Assembly (NCBI RefSeq): GCF_000721605.1
Contig: NZ_JOIZ01000019.1
Span: 62,001-126,000, forward strand
Reading direction: 5' to 3'
Length of the DNA stretch: 64,000 bases
Origin: Streptomyces sp. NRRL S-37
GTDB taxonomy: Bacteria; Actinomycetota; Actinomycetes; Streptomycetales; Streptomycetaceae
In this document: positions 7,766 through 17,028 of the stretch, in pieces
Layout of the letters: every line of letters begins with the position of its first letter
Numbering within the stretch: the stretch's first letter is position 1
Notes under the pieces: generated by a model
What the model saw: only the letters and a program-made list of their open reading frames with translations
Databases searched by the model: none
Told to the model about the DNA's origin: nothing
Program-made: the position numbers and the translations under genes

Positions 7766-8572
7766 ATGAGACGTTCCCGACTTGCCCTCTTCCTGGGCTC
7801 GCTCCTCCTCGCCGCCACCACCGCCCTCACCGGGGCCGCGACGGCGCAGGCGTCCCAACAGGCCGCAGCCGGCGGCTATGTGGCGCTCGGCGACTCCTAC
7901 GCCTCCGGTGTCGGAGCCGGCAGCTACATCTCCGACGGCAGCGACTGCAAGCGCAGCACGAAGGCCCACCCCTACCTCTGGAAGGCCGCCAACTCACCCT
8001 CGTCCTTCCACTTCACGGCCTGCTCGGGCGCCCGAACGGGTGATGTCCTCTCCGGGCAGCTCGGCCCGCTCTCCACCTCGACCGGCCTGGTCTCGATCAG
8101 TGTCGGCGGCAACGACGCCGGGTTCTCCGACGTCATGACGACCTGTGTGCTCCAGTCCGACAGCTCCTGCCTCTCGCGGATCGCCACCGCGAGGGCGTAC
8201 GTCGACTCGACGCTGCCCGGCAAGCTCGACAGCGTCTACTCGGCGATCCGCGACCGGGCCCCCAACGCCCACGTCGTGGTGCTCGGTTACCCCCGCTTCT
8301 ACAAGCTCGGCACCTCCTGCGTCGGTCTCTCCGAGACCAAGCGGAAGGCGATCAACGACGCCGCCGACCACCTCGACAACGCCATCGCCCGGCGCGCCGG
8401 CGCCCACGGCTTCACCTTCGGCGACGTCCGCCCCGCCTTCACCGGCCACGAGATCTGCTCCGGCAGCTCCTGGCTGCACAGCGTGGACTGGTTCAACATC
8501 GGCAACTCGTACCACCCGACGGCCGCCGGACAGTCCGGCGGCTATCTGCCGGTCCTCGACGCCGCGGCCTGA
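7766..8572 (+). CDS. Secreted SGNH/GDSL hydrolase (lipase/esterase), 268 aa
   Basis: A Sec signal peptide (RRSRLALFLGSLLLAATTAL, cut near AQA-S at about 30) is followed by SGNH blocks: GDSYASG with nucleophile Ser44, GGND with Asn116, and HPTAAG with His250, spaced as in Streptomyces extracellular lipases and esterases. It resembles the S. coelicolor SCO1725-type lipase from memory. Six cysteines in the mature region would form the disulfides normal for that group. GGGAGG nine bases before the ATG gives strong initiation. It is monocistronic, convergent with the kinase gene. Confidence 0.9.
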   Translation: MRRSRLALFLGSLLLAATTALTGAATAQASQQAAAGGYVALGDSYASGVGAGSYISDGSDCKRSTKAHPYLWKAANSPSSFHFTACSGARTGDVLSGQLGPLSTSTGLVSISVGGNDAGFSDVMTTCVLQSDSSCLSRIATARAYVDSTLPGKLDSVYSAIRDRAPNAHVVVLGYPRFYKLGTSCVGLSETKRKAINDAADHLDNAIARRAGAHGFTFGDVRPAFTGHEICSGSSWLHSVDWFNIGNSYHPTAAGQSGGYLPVLDAAA

Positions 8573-8602
8573 CCCGCCGGCGTCCGTATTCGTCAGCGCC
8601 CG

Positions 8603-10213
8603 TCAGTACCCGTCGTCCGAACCGGAAGGAGAAGCGGAGGCCCCGCCCGTCGGGGTCTCCGCCTCGCACGTCACCGAGAACGGCACCGTCTCGGAGACCG
8701 TCCGCACCGGCTCCCGGACCTCCACACCGATCCCGCTTTCGAACGTCCCGGTCTCCGAGTACGTCGTCACGACCACCGTGTCCTGTTTCGTGCGCCCGTC
8801 CCCCTCGGGGAACGACAGCTTCCGCCAGCCCGGATCGTCCACCGAGCCGTCCTCGGCCACCCAGCGGTAGGAGACCTCGGCCGGCAGCCGCCCCACCGTG
8901 AACGTCGCCGTGAACGCGGGCGCCAGCGCGTGCGCCGGCGGACAGCTCCCGGAGTACTCCGTGTGCGCGCCGGTCACCGTCACCGACACCGTCTGCGGCG
9001 GGGGAGTGGACTTCTCCTCCCCCTCGCTCGCGGTGGGGGACGGCGCCGGACCGTCCGTCGCCGGCGTCCCGCCGCCGTCGTCCTCGTCGTCGCCGGTGTG
9101 CGCGGGCGAACTCGCCTGGCCCTTGGTGCCCTTGGCGTCGGGTCCGTCGTCCCCGCGGTCCAGCAGCGCGTACGTCAGCCCGGCCAGCGCCAGGGCCAGG
9201 ACCACCACACCCGCCACCAGGGCGACCGCGGCACGCCGGTCGCGTCCGGGCCGGGTGACCGCGGTGGTCGCCGCCGGCGCTCCCGTGACCGGCGGCGGGG
9301 GAGCGGACGGGTACGCCCCCGGCTGCGGCAGCGCGGCCACCGTCGGGGTGTACGGCACCGGACGCGCCGTGTCCGCGCGGGGATCACCCCCCGCCCCGAC
9401 GAGCCGCAGGTCCTGCTCCGCCCGCTCCGCCGGCAGCCGCTCGGCCGGATCCTTCCGCAACAGCCCCTCGACGACCGGGGCGAGCGGACCCGCCCGGCGC
9501 GGCGGCGGCAACTCCTCGTCGACGATCGCCCGCAGCGTGCTGAGCGGGGTGTCCTGACGGAAGGGCGAGTGGCCCTCGACCGCCGCGTACAGCAGCACGC
9601 CGAGCGACCACAGGTCCGACTCGGGCCCCGGCGTGCGCCCCAGCGCCCGCTCCGGCGCGAGGAACTCGGGCGAACCGACGACCTCCCCGGTCATGGTCAG
9701 CGCCGAGCTGCCCTCGACCATGGCGATCCCGAAGTCGGTCAGCACGGTCCGCCCGTCGTTCGCGATCAGCACGTTGGCCGGCTTCACGTCCCGGTGCAGC
9801 ACCCCCGCCCCGTGCGCGGCCCGCAGCGCGGCGAGCACCTCCGCGCCGATGTGCGCGGCCCGCCGCGGGGACAGCGGTCCCTCCGCGTCCAGCACCTCGG
9901 CCAGCGACAGACCGCGCACCAGCTCCATGACGATCCACGGACGGCCGTCCTCCATCGCCACGTCGTACACCGTCACCACGTTGCGGTCGGCGATCCGGGC
10001 CGCCGCCCACGCCTCCCGCTCCAGCCGCGCGTACATCCGCTCCACGTCGGACGCCGGCAGTCCGGCCGGGGCGCGCACCTCCTTGACGGCGACCTCGCGG
10101 TGCAGCAGCTCGTCGCGGGCCCGCCACACGGTGCCCATGCCGCCCTCACCCAGCGGTGACAGCAGCCGGTACCGGCCCGCGACCACCCGCTCACTGCCCG
10201 GTTCTTCGGACAC
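8603..10213 (-). CDS. Membrane Ser/Thr protein kinase, 536 aa
   Basis: A Hanks-type kinase domain covers residues 14-275: LGEGGMGTV loop, Lys44 in VAVKEV, HRDVKPANVL with catalytic Asp142, DFG at 160-162 and a SPEFLAPE activation segment. After a Pro-rich linker one transmembrane helix (AVALVAGVVVLALALAGL, about 330-350) leads to an acidic Ser/Pro linker and an extracellular beta-rich domain. No PASTA repeats are present, so it is not PknB; the external domain is probably a private sensor. The GTG at 10213 (VSEEPG) is preferred because of GGGGG upstream; an in-frame ATG at 10255 would add 14 residues. Confidence 0.88.
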   Translation of the reverse strand: MSEEPGSERVVAGRYRLLSPLGEGGMGTVWRARDELLHREVAVKEVRAPAGLPASDVERMYARLEREAWAAARIADRNVVTVYDVAMEDGRPWIVMELVRGLSLAEVLDAEGPLSPRRAAHIGAEVLAALRAAHGAGVLHRDVKPANVLIANDGRTVLTDFGIAMVEGSSALTMTGEVVGSPEFLAPERALGRTPGPESDLWSLGVLLYAAVEGHSPFRQDTPLSTLRAIVDEELPPPRRAGPLAPVVEGLLRKDPAERLPAERAEQDLRLVGAGGDPRADTARPVPYTPTVAALPQPGAYPSAPPPPVTGAPAATTAVTRPGRDRRAAVALVAGVVVLALALAGLTYALLDRGDDGPDAKGTKGQASSPAHTGDDEDDGGGTPATDGPAPSPTASEGEEKSTPPPQTVSVTVTGAHTEYSGSCPPAHALAPAFTATFTVGRLPAEVSYRWVAEDGSVDDPGWRKLSFPEGDGRTKQDTVVVTTYSETGTFESGIGVEVREPVRTVSETVPFSVTCEAETPTGGASASPSGSDDGY

Positions 10214-10264
10214 GGCGCCCCCATTCGCATCCGGGCGAATTCTCCCTTTCCTCATGAAAGTAGC

Positions 10265-11737
10265 TCAGCCGAGTGCGGATGCCGCCCCCCTGAACACCAA
10301 TCCGGCACCCAGGGCCACGACGACGAACGCCGATCCCAGGGGCGCACTCCGGCGCACGAGCGTCGCCCACGGGGCCGCCGTCCAGCGGGGGCGCCGGGCC
10401 AGCAGCCTGGTCACCCCGCTGCCCGCCTTCACGACCGCGTACCCGGCCGCGGTGAGCGTCAGGGCCAGCCCGACGCCGTACGCGACGACGAGCAGTAGCC
10501 CGAACCAGGCCTGGCCGAGCGCGGCGGCGCCGACCAGCACCACGACGGCGGACGGACTGGGCACCAGCCCGCCGGCGAAACCGAGCAGGACCGTGCCGCG
10601 CAGGGTGGGGGCGGTGGGATGGGTGTGGGTGTGACCGCCGTGCGTATGGGTGTGCGTGTGCTCGTGCTCGTGCCCGTGGTCGTGATGGTGCGCGTGGTTC
10701 CGGTGGCGCAGGGCCCGGCGTACGAGGCTCACGCCGGCCAGGGTGACGAGTGCCCCGCTCGCGATGCCCAGCCAGGCGATCACCGAGGGCGCGGCGGCCG
10801 AACCGGCCGTGACCAGCAGGCCCAGGGCGACCACGCCGAGCGTGTGGGTGACGGTGACCGAGGCGGCCATGGGCAGGACGTCCCGCAGCCGGGCCCCGCC
10901 CCCGCGCGCCGCCGCCGTCGCGGCCATGAGCGTCTTGCCGTGGCCGGGGGCGAGCGCGTGCATCGCGCCGAGCCCGACGGCGATCAGCAGCGCGAGCGCG
11001 GCGAAACCCGCGGTCAGGTCGCGCCGGGCGACGAGGTCGTCGAGCGCGCGGGTCCAGCGGTCGGCACCGCGCGGGAGCACGGCGGAGGCGGGAGCGTCGG
11101 CCTCCGCCCCCGCCTCCGTCAGCGCCGGACCGCCCGGACGGACGCGCAGGGCCGCGGTCCTGGTGTCGGCCGGGGACGAGAGCAGCTTCTCCGGATACCG
11201 GGTCAGTTCGCCGGACGGCGAGGCCGTCGGTACGTCCGAGGCGATGAGGGTCGTACGGTCGCCCCGCGCGGTGATCTCCCGCCAGCCCGGCCCGGACGAC
11301 GCGCCCGCCCCGCGGAAGCGGAGGCCGACCGTCTCGCCCTCGGGGAGGGGCGCGGTCAGCCTGCACTCCACGCGCAGGGTGTCGAGCCCCGCCTGACCGG
11401 GCCGCACGCGCGCGTGCGCCGCGCGCACGGTGAGCGGGAACGCCCGCCCGTCGACGTGCGTCTCGCTGTCCCGCGCAGCCGCGGCACAGCGCTGCCGGGC
11501 CCAGGCGTCCCCGCCCAGCCGTTCGAGGTCCGGGCCCGCCTGGGCAGCCGGGATCTCGGCGAGGTCCTCGACGTGGTGGACGCGCAGCTCACCGGGTGCG
11601 ACCACCAGCCCGTCGTGGCGGTTGACGGTGAAGTTGCCGAGCGGGTGCGCGCTCGCCGCCGTGGCCGGGACCAGCGCGAGCGCGCAGGCGGCGGTCAGGC
11701 CGGCGGCACCGGCGGCGACGCGGCGGCGGAGGTTCAC
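10265..11737 (-). CDS. NicO/RcnA-type metal transporter with secreted N-domain, 490 aa
   Basis: A signal-like N-terminus ends in ASAHPLGNF; an extracytoplasmic domain of about 200 residues follows; then a membrane domain begins near 240. HALAPGHGKT (260-269) and HTLG (298-301) are NicO-family nickel/cobalt motifs. A loop at 347-373 is extremely His-rich (about 15 His in 27 residues, alternating HTHTH), a probable metal buffer. The GTG overlaps the stop of the upstream TPR gene as GTGA, so the two are coupled. Metal export or uptake of Ni/Co is likely, but the actual ion is not proven. Confidence 0.82.
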   Translation of the reverse strand: MNLRRRVAAGAAGLTAACALALVPATAASAHPLGNFTVNRHDGLVVAPGELRVHHVEDLAEIPAAQAGPDLERLGGDAWARQRCAAAARDSETHVDGRAFPLTVRAAHARVRPGQAGLDTLRVECRLTAPLPEGETVGLRFRGAGASSGPGWREITARGDRTTLIASDVPTASPSGELTRYPEKLLSSPADTRTAALRVRPGGPALTEAGAEADAPASAVLPRGADRWTRALDDLVARRDLTAGFAALALLIAVGLGAMHALAPGHGKTLMAATAAARGGGARLRDVLPMAASVTVTHTLGVVALGLLVTAGSAAAPSVIAWLGIASGALVTLAGVSLVRRALRHRNHAHHHDHGHEHEHTHTHTHGGHTHTHPTAPTLRGTVLLGFAGGLVPSPSAVVVLVGAAALGQAWFGLLLVVAYGVGLALTLTAAGYAVVKAGSGVTRLLARRPRWTAAPWATLVRRSAPLGSAFVVVALGAGLVFRGAASALG

Positions 11738-13707
11738 CGTGCTCCCTCCAGTTCCTTCAGCGCGGCGCGGGCCGCGCGGGCGCCGAGTGGGGAGAAGCCG
11801 GGGTTCAGCTCCAGCGCGGCGGTGAGGGAGCGGCGGGCGGCGCGGTCGTGCCCGGCGGCCTTCTCGATCATGCCTCGGTGGTGGAGGAAGGCGGCGTTGC
11901 GGTAGCCGGTGGCCGTGGCGCGGCGGGCGTACGGGAGGGCCTCCTCGTCGCGGCCGTTGACGTGCAGGGCCCAGGCGAGGGCGTCCGCGGTGTGCACGCT
12001 GTGCCGCCGGTCCCACTCCGCGCGGGCCGCGCGCAGCGCCTCACCGGCGTTCCCGTGGTCGGCGGCGGCGAGCGCGGTGTCCAGGCCGGCCTCGACCCCG
12101 CCGGCCCGGGCCAGCGCGGTCCAGGCGTCGACGAGGGCGTACTGGTCGCGTGCCCTCGCGCGGTCGCCGTCGGCGCCCCGGTCCTCGTACAGCTCGCCGA
12201 GCGCGACCAGCGGGCCGGGCAGAGGGGAGCGGACGACGACCTGCTCCAGTGTCCCGATGGCGCCCGCGCGGTCACCGCTCGCGGCCTGCGCGCGGGCCCG
12301 GCCCTCCAGGGCGGGGAGGTAGCCGTCGTCGGCGGCGAGCGCCCGCGCGTAGTGCGTGAGAGCCGTCCCGTACTCGCCCTGGTTCCAGGCGAGCTGTCCC
12401 AGCGCGGTCGCGACGTACGCCACGTCCCCGGGCGAGGACGCGCTGTCGAGGGCCCGTCGCAGCACCTCCCGCGCGGTGCGCACGTCGCCCCGCAGCTCCC
12501 GCACGTACGCGTACCGCGTGAACACGGGTACCCCCGGCCGCCTGCGGTCGGCGGTGGCGGCGGCGCCGGCGGCCTCCTCGTACCGGCCGAGCTCGACCAG
12601 CGCGTCGATACGGGAGCACAGGGCGCGCTCGCTGTAGGGGTTCCGCTCCAGGGCCCGGTCGGCGTGGGCCAGGGCGCCGGTGAAGTCGTGCCGCGCGGCG
12701 GCGAGGGCGGCCTGCCCGGCGAGGGCCTGCTCGTTGCCGGGGGCGAGCGCGAGGGAACGCTCGAGCGCCCGCTCGGCCTGCGGATAGCGTGAGGGGTCCC
12801 CCTGGGTCCGCGCCTGCTCGACGTAGGCGGTCCCGAGCGTCGCCCAGCCGCCGAAGTCCTTCGGCTGCGCCCGCAGATGAGCCTGCAACGACCGGATTCC
12901 GGCCCCGAGATCACCTCCGGCGAGCACCCCGGCGACGGCCGCCGGCGCGGCACCGGCCGCCCCGGCCCGTCCCTCGTCCCGCCCGCCTCCCATCGCGACG
13001 CTCCCGGCGGTGACCGCGACGGCCAGCAGGACGACACATGAGACGACACGCGGCCCCCGCCCCCGCCGGGCGGCAGCGGCGAACCGCCGCAGGGCCGCGC
13101 CCCGCGCCCCGGCGCGACCCGCCCCGGCGGAGGCCGCCGGATCCCCACCCGGTACCCGGTGGCCGGGCTCCGCCTCCGGACGCCGGCCGGCGCCCGGCAC
13201 GTGCTCCGCCCGCGGGTGCCGGGCGGCCTCCGTCCCGTCCTCGGCCGGCACACGGCCGGTGGTGTCCGCCCCGCGCCCGTTTCCCGTCCCGTGCCCGGCT
13301 TCCGGGGCACGTTCCGCCTCCGCGCGGCGACCGGTCCCCGGTTCGCTCTCCGTCCGCGCACGGCTGGTGGGTTCCGCGCCGCGGGCGACCTTGGGTTCGT
13401 GTCGTGCTTCCGCGCGGTGACCGGTCTCCGTCTGTGCACGGCCGGTGGGCTCCGTGCCGCGGGTGGCCTTGGGATCGTGTTCCGTTTCCGCGTCGCGGGT
13501 GGCTTTCGGCTCGTGTTCCCGCGCCGCTCCGCGCGCGTCCGGCTGTTCCCGACGCGGCTTCACCGCGTGCCCTTCTTCCGGTGCCCCGGCCGGCGGCCCG
13601 CCCCCGGTGGGCGGCCGTGGGGCGTCCGGTGTTCCGCCGGGGCAGGATGCCGGCGGGGCGGCCGCCCGCTCGTCGTCGCCGGCGCTGTCGTTCGTACGCG
13701 GAGCCAT
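11734..13707 (-). CDS. TPR protein with long disordered N-terminus and one membrane helix, 657 aa
   Basis: Residues 1-215 are low-complexity and charged, with degenerate repeats built on HEPKATR and EPTxRAxTE (about 64-122). A single helix follows (VVSCVVLLAVAVTAGSVAMG, 221-240), then an Ala-rich solenoid of about nine TPR-like units to the C-terminus, probably outside the membrane. ATG at 13707 has GAGGAGAG before it. It sits 62 bases after the DUF4331 gene and is coupled to the NicO gene. The arrangement DUF4331-TPR-NicO suggests an envelope scaffold for that system; no enzymatic motif is visible. Confidence 0.75.
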   Translation of the reverse strand: MAPRTNDSAGDDERAAAPPASCPGGTPDAPRPPTGGGPPAGAPEEGHAVKPRREQPDARGAAREHEPKATRDAETEHDPKATRGTEPTGRAQTETGHRAEARHEPKVARGAEPTSRARTESEPGTGRRAEAERAPEAGHGTGNGRGADTTGRVPAEDGTEAARHPRAEHVPGAGRRPEAEPGHRVPGGDPAASAGAGRAGARGAALRRFAAAARRGRGPRVVSCVVLLAVAVTAGSVAMGGGRDEGRAGAAGAAPAAVAGVLAGGDLGAGIRSLQAHLRAQPKDFGGWATLGTAYVEQARTQGDPSRYPQAERALERSLALAPGNEQALAGQAALAAARHDFTGALAHADRALERNPYSERALCSRIDALVELGRYEEAAGAAATADRRRPGVPVFTRYAYVRELRGDVRTAREVLRRALDSASSPGDVAYVATALGQLAWNQGEYGTALTHYARALAADDGYLPALEGRARAQAASGDRAGAIGTLEQVVVRSPLPGPLVALGELYEDRGADGDRARARDQYALVDAWTALARAGGVEAGLDTALAAADHGNAGEALRAARAEWDRRHSVHTADALAWALHVNGRDEEALPYARRATATGYRNAAFLHHRGMIEKAAGHDRAARRSLTAALELNPGFSPLGARAARAALKELEGAR

Positions 13708-13769
13708 GGTCTCTCCTCGGTGTTCGGCGGCGCGGTCCGTGCCGCTGGGACGGGCCGCGCCGATCAGGG

Positions 13770-15302
13770 TCAGTACGCCCGGCCGCGCATCCGGCGCCAC
13801 CACGCCAGCGCCAGGCCGATCAGCAGCAGCCCGCCGGCTCCCGCACCGGCGGACGCGGCGATCAGGGTCGTGTTGTCGGCCCCGTCCGCGCCGGCCGGCC
13901 GCAGCGCGTCACCGAGCTGGTTGCGTACGTCGTTGCCGCCGTCCACGCCTTTCGCGAGCGGGCCGCGCGACCCCTCCGTCGGGTTCGCCAGATACGGGAA
14001 GGCCGCACCGAACTCCTTGTCGTTGGCGTCGACCGCGTCCCCCAGGTCGTTCTTCGCTCCGACCAGTTCCCCCTCGACGACCTGCAGCGAGGCGTCGATC
14101 ACGTCGTCCGTCAGCCGGCGCCCGTTGGGGAAGCCGGCGTTGTCCCCGTCCAGGACGCCCAGCCGCTTCGGCTCGGCGGCCGGCTCGATGGACGTGTTCA
14201 GCCGCAGCATCTCCGAAGGTTTCACGTGCGGCGGCTGGTTGAGCCCCTCGACGCCCTTCAGGAACACGTCGACGAGATCATTCCGCGGCTCGTCCGGCGC
14301 GGGGATCTTGTAGATCGCCTCGATGAGCTTCGGCAGCTCCGGCTCCGTGACGTTCTTCAGGAACCGCGCGTCGTCCCACGGCGCGGACGCGTTGAACGTG
14401 TCCTTGTCCTTCAGCGGATTGACGACCTCGTTGACCAGCGGGTTGCCCAGCCGCGACACCTGCACGAAGTGTCCTTCGGCGTTCTTGCGCTGCGTCGTCG
14501 ACCAGATGCCCACGACCGGCTGGTCGGCGGACTCGGTGATCAGGTGGGTCGGGACCTGGAGCGCCAGGGAGTTGACGTTGTAGCCCTTGAGCGTGTCGTT
14601 GCCGACCTCGGAGAGGTTCCCGCCGTACAGCAGGTCGAAGACCCGCAGGTCCAGGAAGAACGGGTCGTCGGCCTGCCCGGCGAACGTCGTCGTCCCGCCC
14701 GCCAGTTCGCGCACCGCCTGCTCGCGCAGGGTGCCGTAGTCCGGCATGGACGCCTTGCCGACGTTCGACGGTGCGACCGGCACGTCGTCCGCGATCTTCG
14801 TGCGGGACACCGCGTGCTGGTCCTTCAGTTTCAGCAGCTCGATGTCGTAGGTCTGCGTGATGTTGAGGTCCGGGTCGTCCAGACTGGTGACGGGGCCGGT
14901 GTTGTACAGGAACGTCTTGTCGTTCTTCGTGTGCGTCCTGAACGTGTAGCGGAAGAGCAGCTCGCCCTGCGCGTCCCCGTTGTTGTCGATGTGGATGTCG
15001 TACTGCGCGTCCTCGGCGAACGTGAAGAAGTTCGGCCCGCCGGCCGGCTCCTCGAAGGGGATCCAGTTCGCGATGATCGTCGTCGTGTCCGGCTTGTCGG
15101 GACTGACGAACGCGTACAGGTCCGTGTTGTCGTACTGCGGGGTGCCCGAGATCAGCGGGGCCTCCCGGTGGCTGGAGGCGGAGGCCGCCTCGGGTTCCAG
15201 CGCGGTCACGCCGGCCGCCGCGAGCCCCCCGGCGGCCAGCGCCCCGCAGATCAGGGTCGCGAGACTCCCGCGTCCCGCACCGGTCCTGGAGTCAGTTGTC
15301 AT
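13770..15302 (-). CDS. Secreted, membrane-anchored DUF4331 protein, 510 aa
   Basis: The start SSHREAPLISGTPQYDNTD, directly after a signal peptide of about 40 residues, is the DUF4331 signature. Family blocks such as DLYAFVSPDKP, NFFTFAEDAQYDIHIDNNGD and DPFFLDLRVFDLL follow. The C-terminus has one membrane helix (about 485-502) and a basic tail (RRMRGRAY), so the protein is anchored outside the cell. The function of DUF4331 is unknown. It is the first gene of a three-gene operon divergent from a SigK-like sigma factor, which probably controls it. Confidence 0.85.
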   Translation of the reverse strand: MTTDSRTGAGRGSLATLICGALAAGGLAAAGVTALEPEAASASSHREAPLISGTPQYDNTDLYAFVSPDKPDTTTIIANWIPFEEPAGGPNFFTFAEDAQYDIHIDNNGDAQGELLFRYTFRTHTKNDKTFLYNTGPVTSLDDPDLNITQTYDIELLKLKDQHAVSRTKIADDVPVAPSNVGKASMPDYGTLREQAVRELAGGTTTFAGQADDPFFLDLRVFDLLYGGNLSEVGNDTLKGYNVNSLALQVPTHLITESADQPVVGIWSTTQRKNAEGHFVQVSRLGNPLVNEVVNPLKDKDTFNASAPWDDARFLKNVTEPELPKLIEAIYKIPAPDEPRNDLVDVFLKGVEGLNQPPHVKPSEMLRLNTSIEPAAEPKRLGVLDGDNAGFPNGRRLTDDVIDASLQVVEGELVGAKNDLGDAVDANDKEFGAAFPYLANPTEGSRGPLAKGVDGGNDVRNQLGDALRPAGADGADNTTLIAASAGAGAGGLLLIGLALAWWRRMRGRAY

Positions 15303-15355
15303 GCCGTCCGTCCTCAGTGCCGACTTGCCTTGACGCACTGGGTTTCGGAGCGGAC

Positions 15356-15380
15356 GACGGGCCGGATTGGTGGAGTTCGG
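15356..15380 (-). promoter_or_regulatory. Candidate ECF-type promoter for the DUF4331 operon
   Basis: Read on the minus strand, CCGAAC (15375-15380), 15 bases, then CGTC (15356-15359). The AAC / CGTC pair with this spacing is a common ECF sigma pattern, and it lies 54 bases upstream of the DUF4331 start, facing away from the adjacent sigma gene. Assigning it to that sigma factor is inference. Confidence 0.3.
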
Positions 15381-15544
15381 AATTTCTTCCGGCCCCTCCC
15401 GCCGGACCCGTACGCCCGTAGCATTTCTCGCTGCCGGCCCGCGTTTTCGGTCCGTCGATCCGTACTTACCGTCCGGAGGCTCGCTCGCCGCGCAGGCCTC
15501 GTGTGACCGGGCGGCCCGCAGGGGCCTGGAGAGGGGGAGGCGCG

Positions 15545-16087
15545 TTGGAGGCGGACGAGCTGCTGACGCTGGTGGCCGGGGGTGACCAGAAGGCGTTCGA
15601 GGACCTGTACGCACTGGTCTCCGGGCCGGTGTACGGGCTGGTGCGGCGCGTGGTGCGCGATTCCGCCCAGTCCGAGGAGGTGGCCCAGGAGGTGCTGCTC
15701 GAACTCTGGCGCTCCGCCCCGCGGTTCGACCCCGGCCGGGGCAGCGCGCTGTCCTGGGTCCTCACCCTCGCCCACCGCCGCGCCGTCGACCGGGTGCGCA
15801 GCGCCCGCGCGGCCGGCGAACGCGAGCGGCGCGAGGCCCGGCGCGGTCACGAACCCGCCTTCGACCAGGTCGCCGAGGAGGTCGAGGCCGGACTCGAACG
15901 CGAGTGGGTGCGCCGCTGCCTGGACCGCCTCACCGCGCTCCAGAGACAGTCGGTCACCCTCGCCTACTACGACGGCTACACCTACCGCGAGGTGGCGGAG
16001 CGGCTGTCGCTGCCGCTGGGCACGGTCAAGACCCGTATGCGCGACGGACTGACCCGCCTGCGCGACTGCCTGGGAGGCGCGGCATGA
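15545..16087 (+). CDS. sigK: SigK-like ECF RNA polymerase sigma factor, 180 aa
   Basis: Region 2 (DQKAFEDLYALVSGPVYGLVRRV through EEVAQEVLLELWR and GSALSWVLTLAHRRAVDRVR) and region 4 (LTALQRQSVTLAYYDGYTYREVAERL then LPLGTVKTRMRDGL) are complete, and there is no sigma 3 domain. The sequence and the overlapping RskA gene place it with SigK. TTG at 15545 is chosen because GGGGGAGG lies five bases before it; GTG at 15503 would add 14 poor residues. The sigma should be held inactive at the membrane by the next gene product. Its targets probably include the divergent DUF4331 operon. Confidence 0.88.
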   Translation: MEADELLTLVAGGDQKAFEDLYALVSGPVYGLVRRVVRDSAQSEEVAQEVLLELWRSAPRFDPGRGSALSWVLTLAHRRAVDRVRSARAAGERERREARRGHEPAFDQVAEEVEAGLEREWVRRCLDRLTALQRQSVTLAYYDGYTYREVAERLSLPLGTVKTRMRDGLTRLRDCLGGAA

Positions 16088-16902
16088 GCCTGTTCGACCG
16101 ACTGGCGCGCCGCGGGGACCCGCACTCCCTCGCCGCCCCCTACGCCCTCGACGCCCTGGAACCCGCCGAACGCGTCCGCTTCGAGAAGCACCTGGAGTCC
16201 TGCGCCCGCTGTACCGCCGAGGTGCGGGCCCTCGCCGAGGACGCCGTCCGCCTCGCCTGGTCCACGGCCGCCCCCGCGCCCGCCGCGCTGCGGGACCGGG
16301 TCATGGCCGCCGTACGGACCACCCCGCAGGAAGCCGCGTCCCGGGAACCGGCACGCGCGCGTGACACGCGGCTCCCACCGCACGTCTGGGGCGCCGCGCC
16401 CCCGCCGCACCCCCGCGAGCGGCGCCGTGCGCCGCTGTTCGTGCCGTTCGCCACGGCCACCGCCGCCGCGGCGCTCGTCGTCGCCGCGCTCTTCGCCGTC
16501 CAGGCGGACCGGACCCAGGACCGACTGGCCGCCGAACGCGACCGGTCACGTGAGATCGCCCACGTTCTCGCCGCCCCGGACGCCCGCGTGAGCAGCGGCC
16601 GGGACGCGCGGGGCCGTACGATCGGAGTGATCGCCTCCGCATCGACCCGCAGTGCGGTCGTCACCCTCGGCGGATACGACGACCCCCCGAACGGACGTGT
16701 GCGCCAGCTCTGGCTCATGGGCCCGGACGCACGACCGCGTTCCCTGGGGCTGTTCGAGGGCGACACGCCCCTGATCGCCTCCGGCCTCGACACCGCCGCG
16801 ACGTCACTCGCCGTGACCGTCGAACCTGATGGCGGGTCACCGCGCCCCACTTCGCAACCCGTCATCCAACTCGCCCTGAAAACGGTCGGATTCGGAGAGT
16901 AA
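16084..16902 (+). CDS. rskA: RskA-type membrane anti-sigma factor, 272 aa
   Basis: The N-terminal anti-sigma domain contains His36, Cys40 and Cys43 (HLESCARC), the zinc-binding ZAS pattern. One membrane helix (about 118-140) is followed by an outside domain of the RskA C-terminal family (VTLGGYDDPPNGRVRQLWLMGPDARPRSLG). Its ATG overlaps the sigma stop as ATGA. The protein would bind and silence the sigma factor until cleaved by regulated intramembrane proteolysis, as known for mycobacterial RskA. Confidence 0.88.
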   Translation: MSLFDRLARRGDPHSLAAPYALDALEPAERVRFEKHLESCARCTAEVRALAEDAVRLAWSTAAPAPAALRDRVMAAVRTTPQEAASREPARARDTRLPPHVWGAAPPPHPRERRRAPLFVPFATATAAAALVVAALFAVQADRTQDRLAAERDRSREIAHVLAAPDARVSSGRDARGRTIGVIASASTRSAVVTLGGYDDPPNGRVRQLWLMGPDARPRSLGLFEGDTPLIASGLDTAATSLAVTVEPDGGSPRPTSQPVIQLALKTVGFGE

Positions 16903-17028
16903 TCGACGCGTGTTCGTCAACCCCCTTATGGGGAAGGTGAATCCTGTGACCTCGATACACGAGTGCCCGAACGGGGCGATAGGGTTACCCTGCCCGGGCC
17001 GGGTGGACTCGTACGGGTGGGGAGTGAC

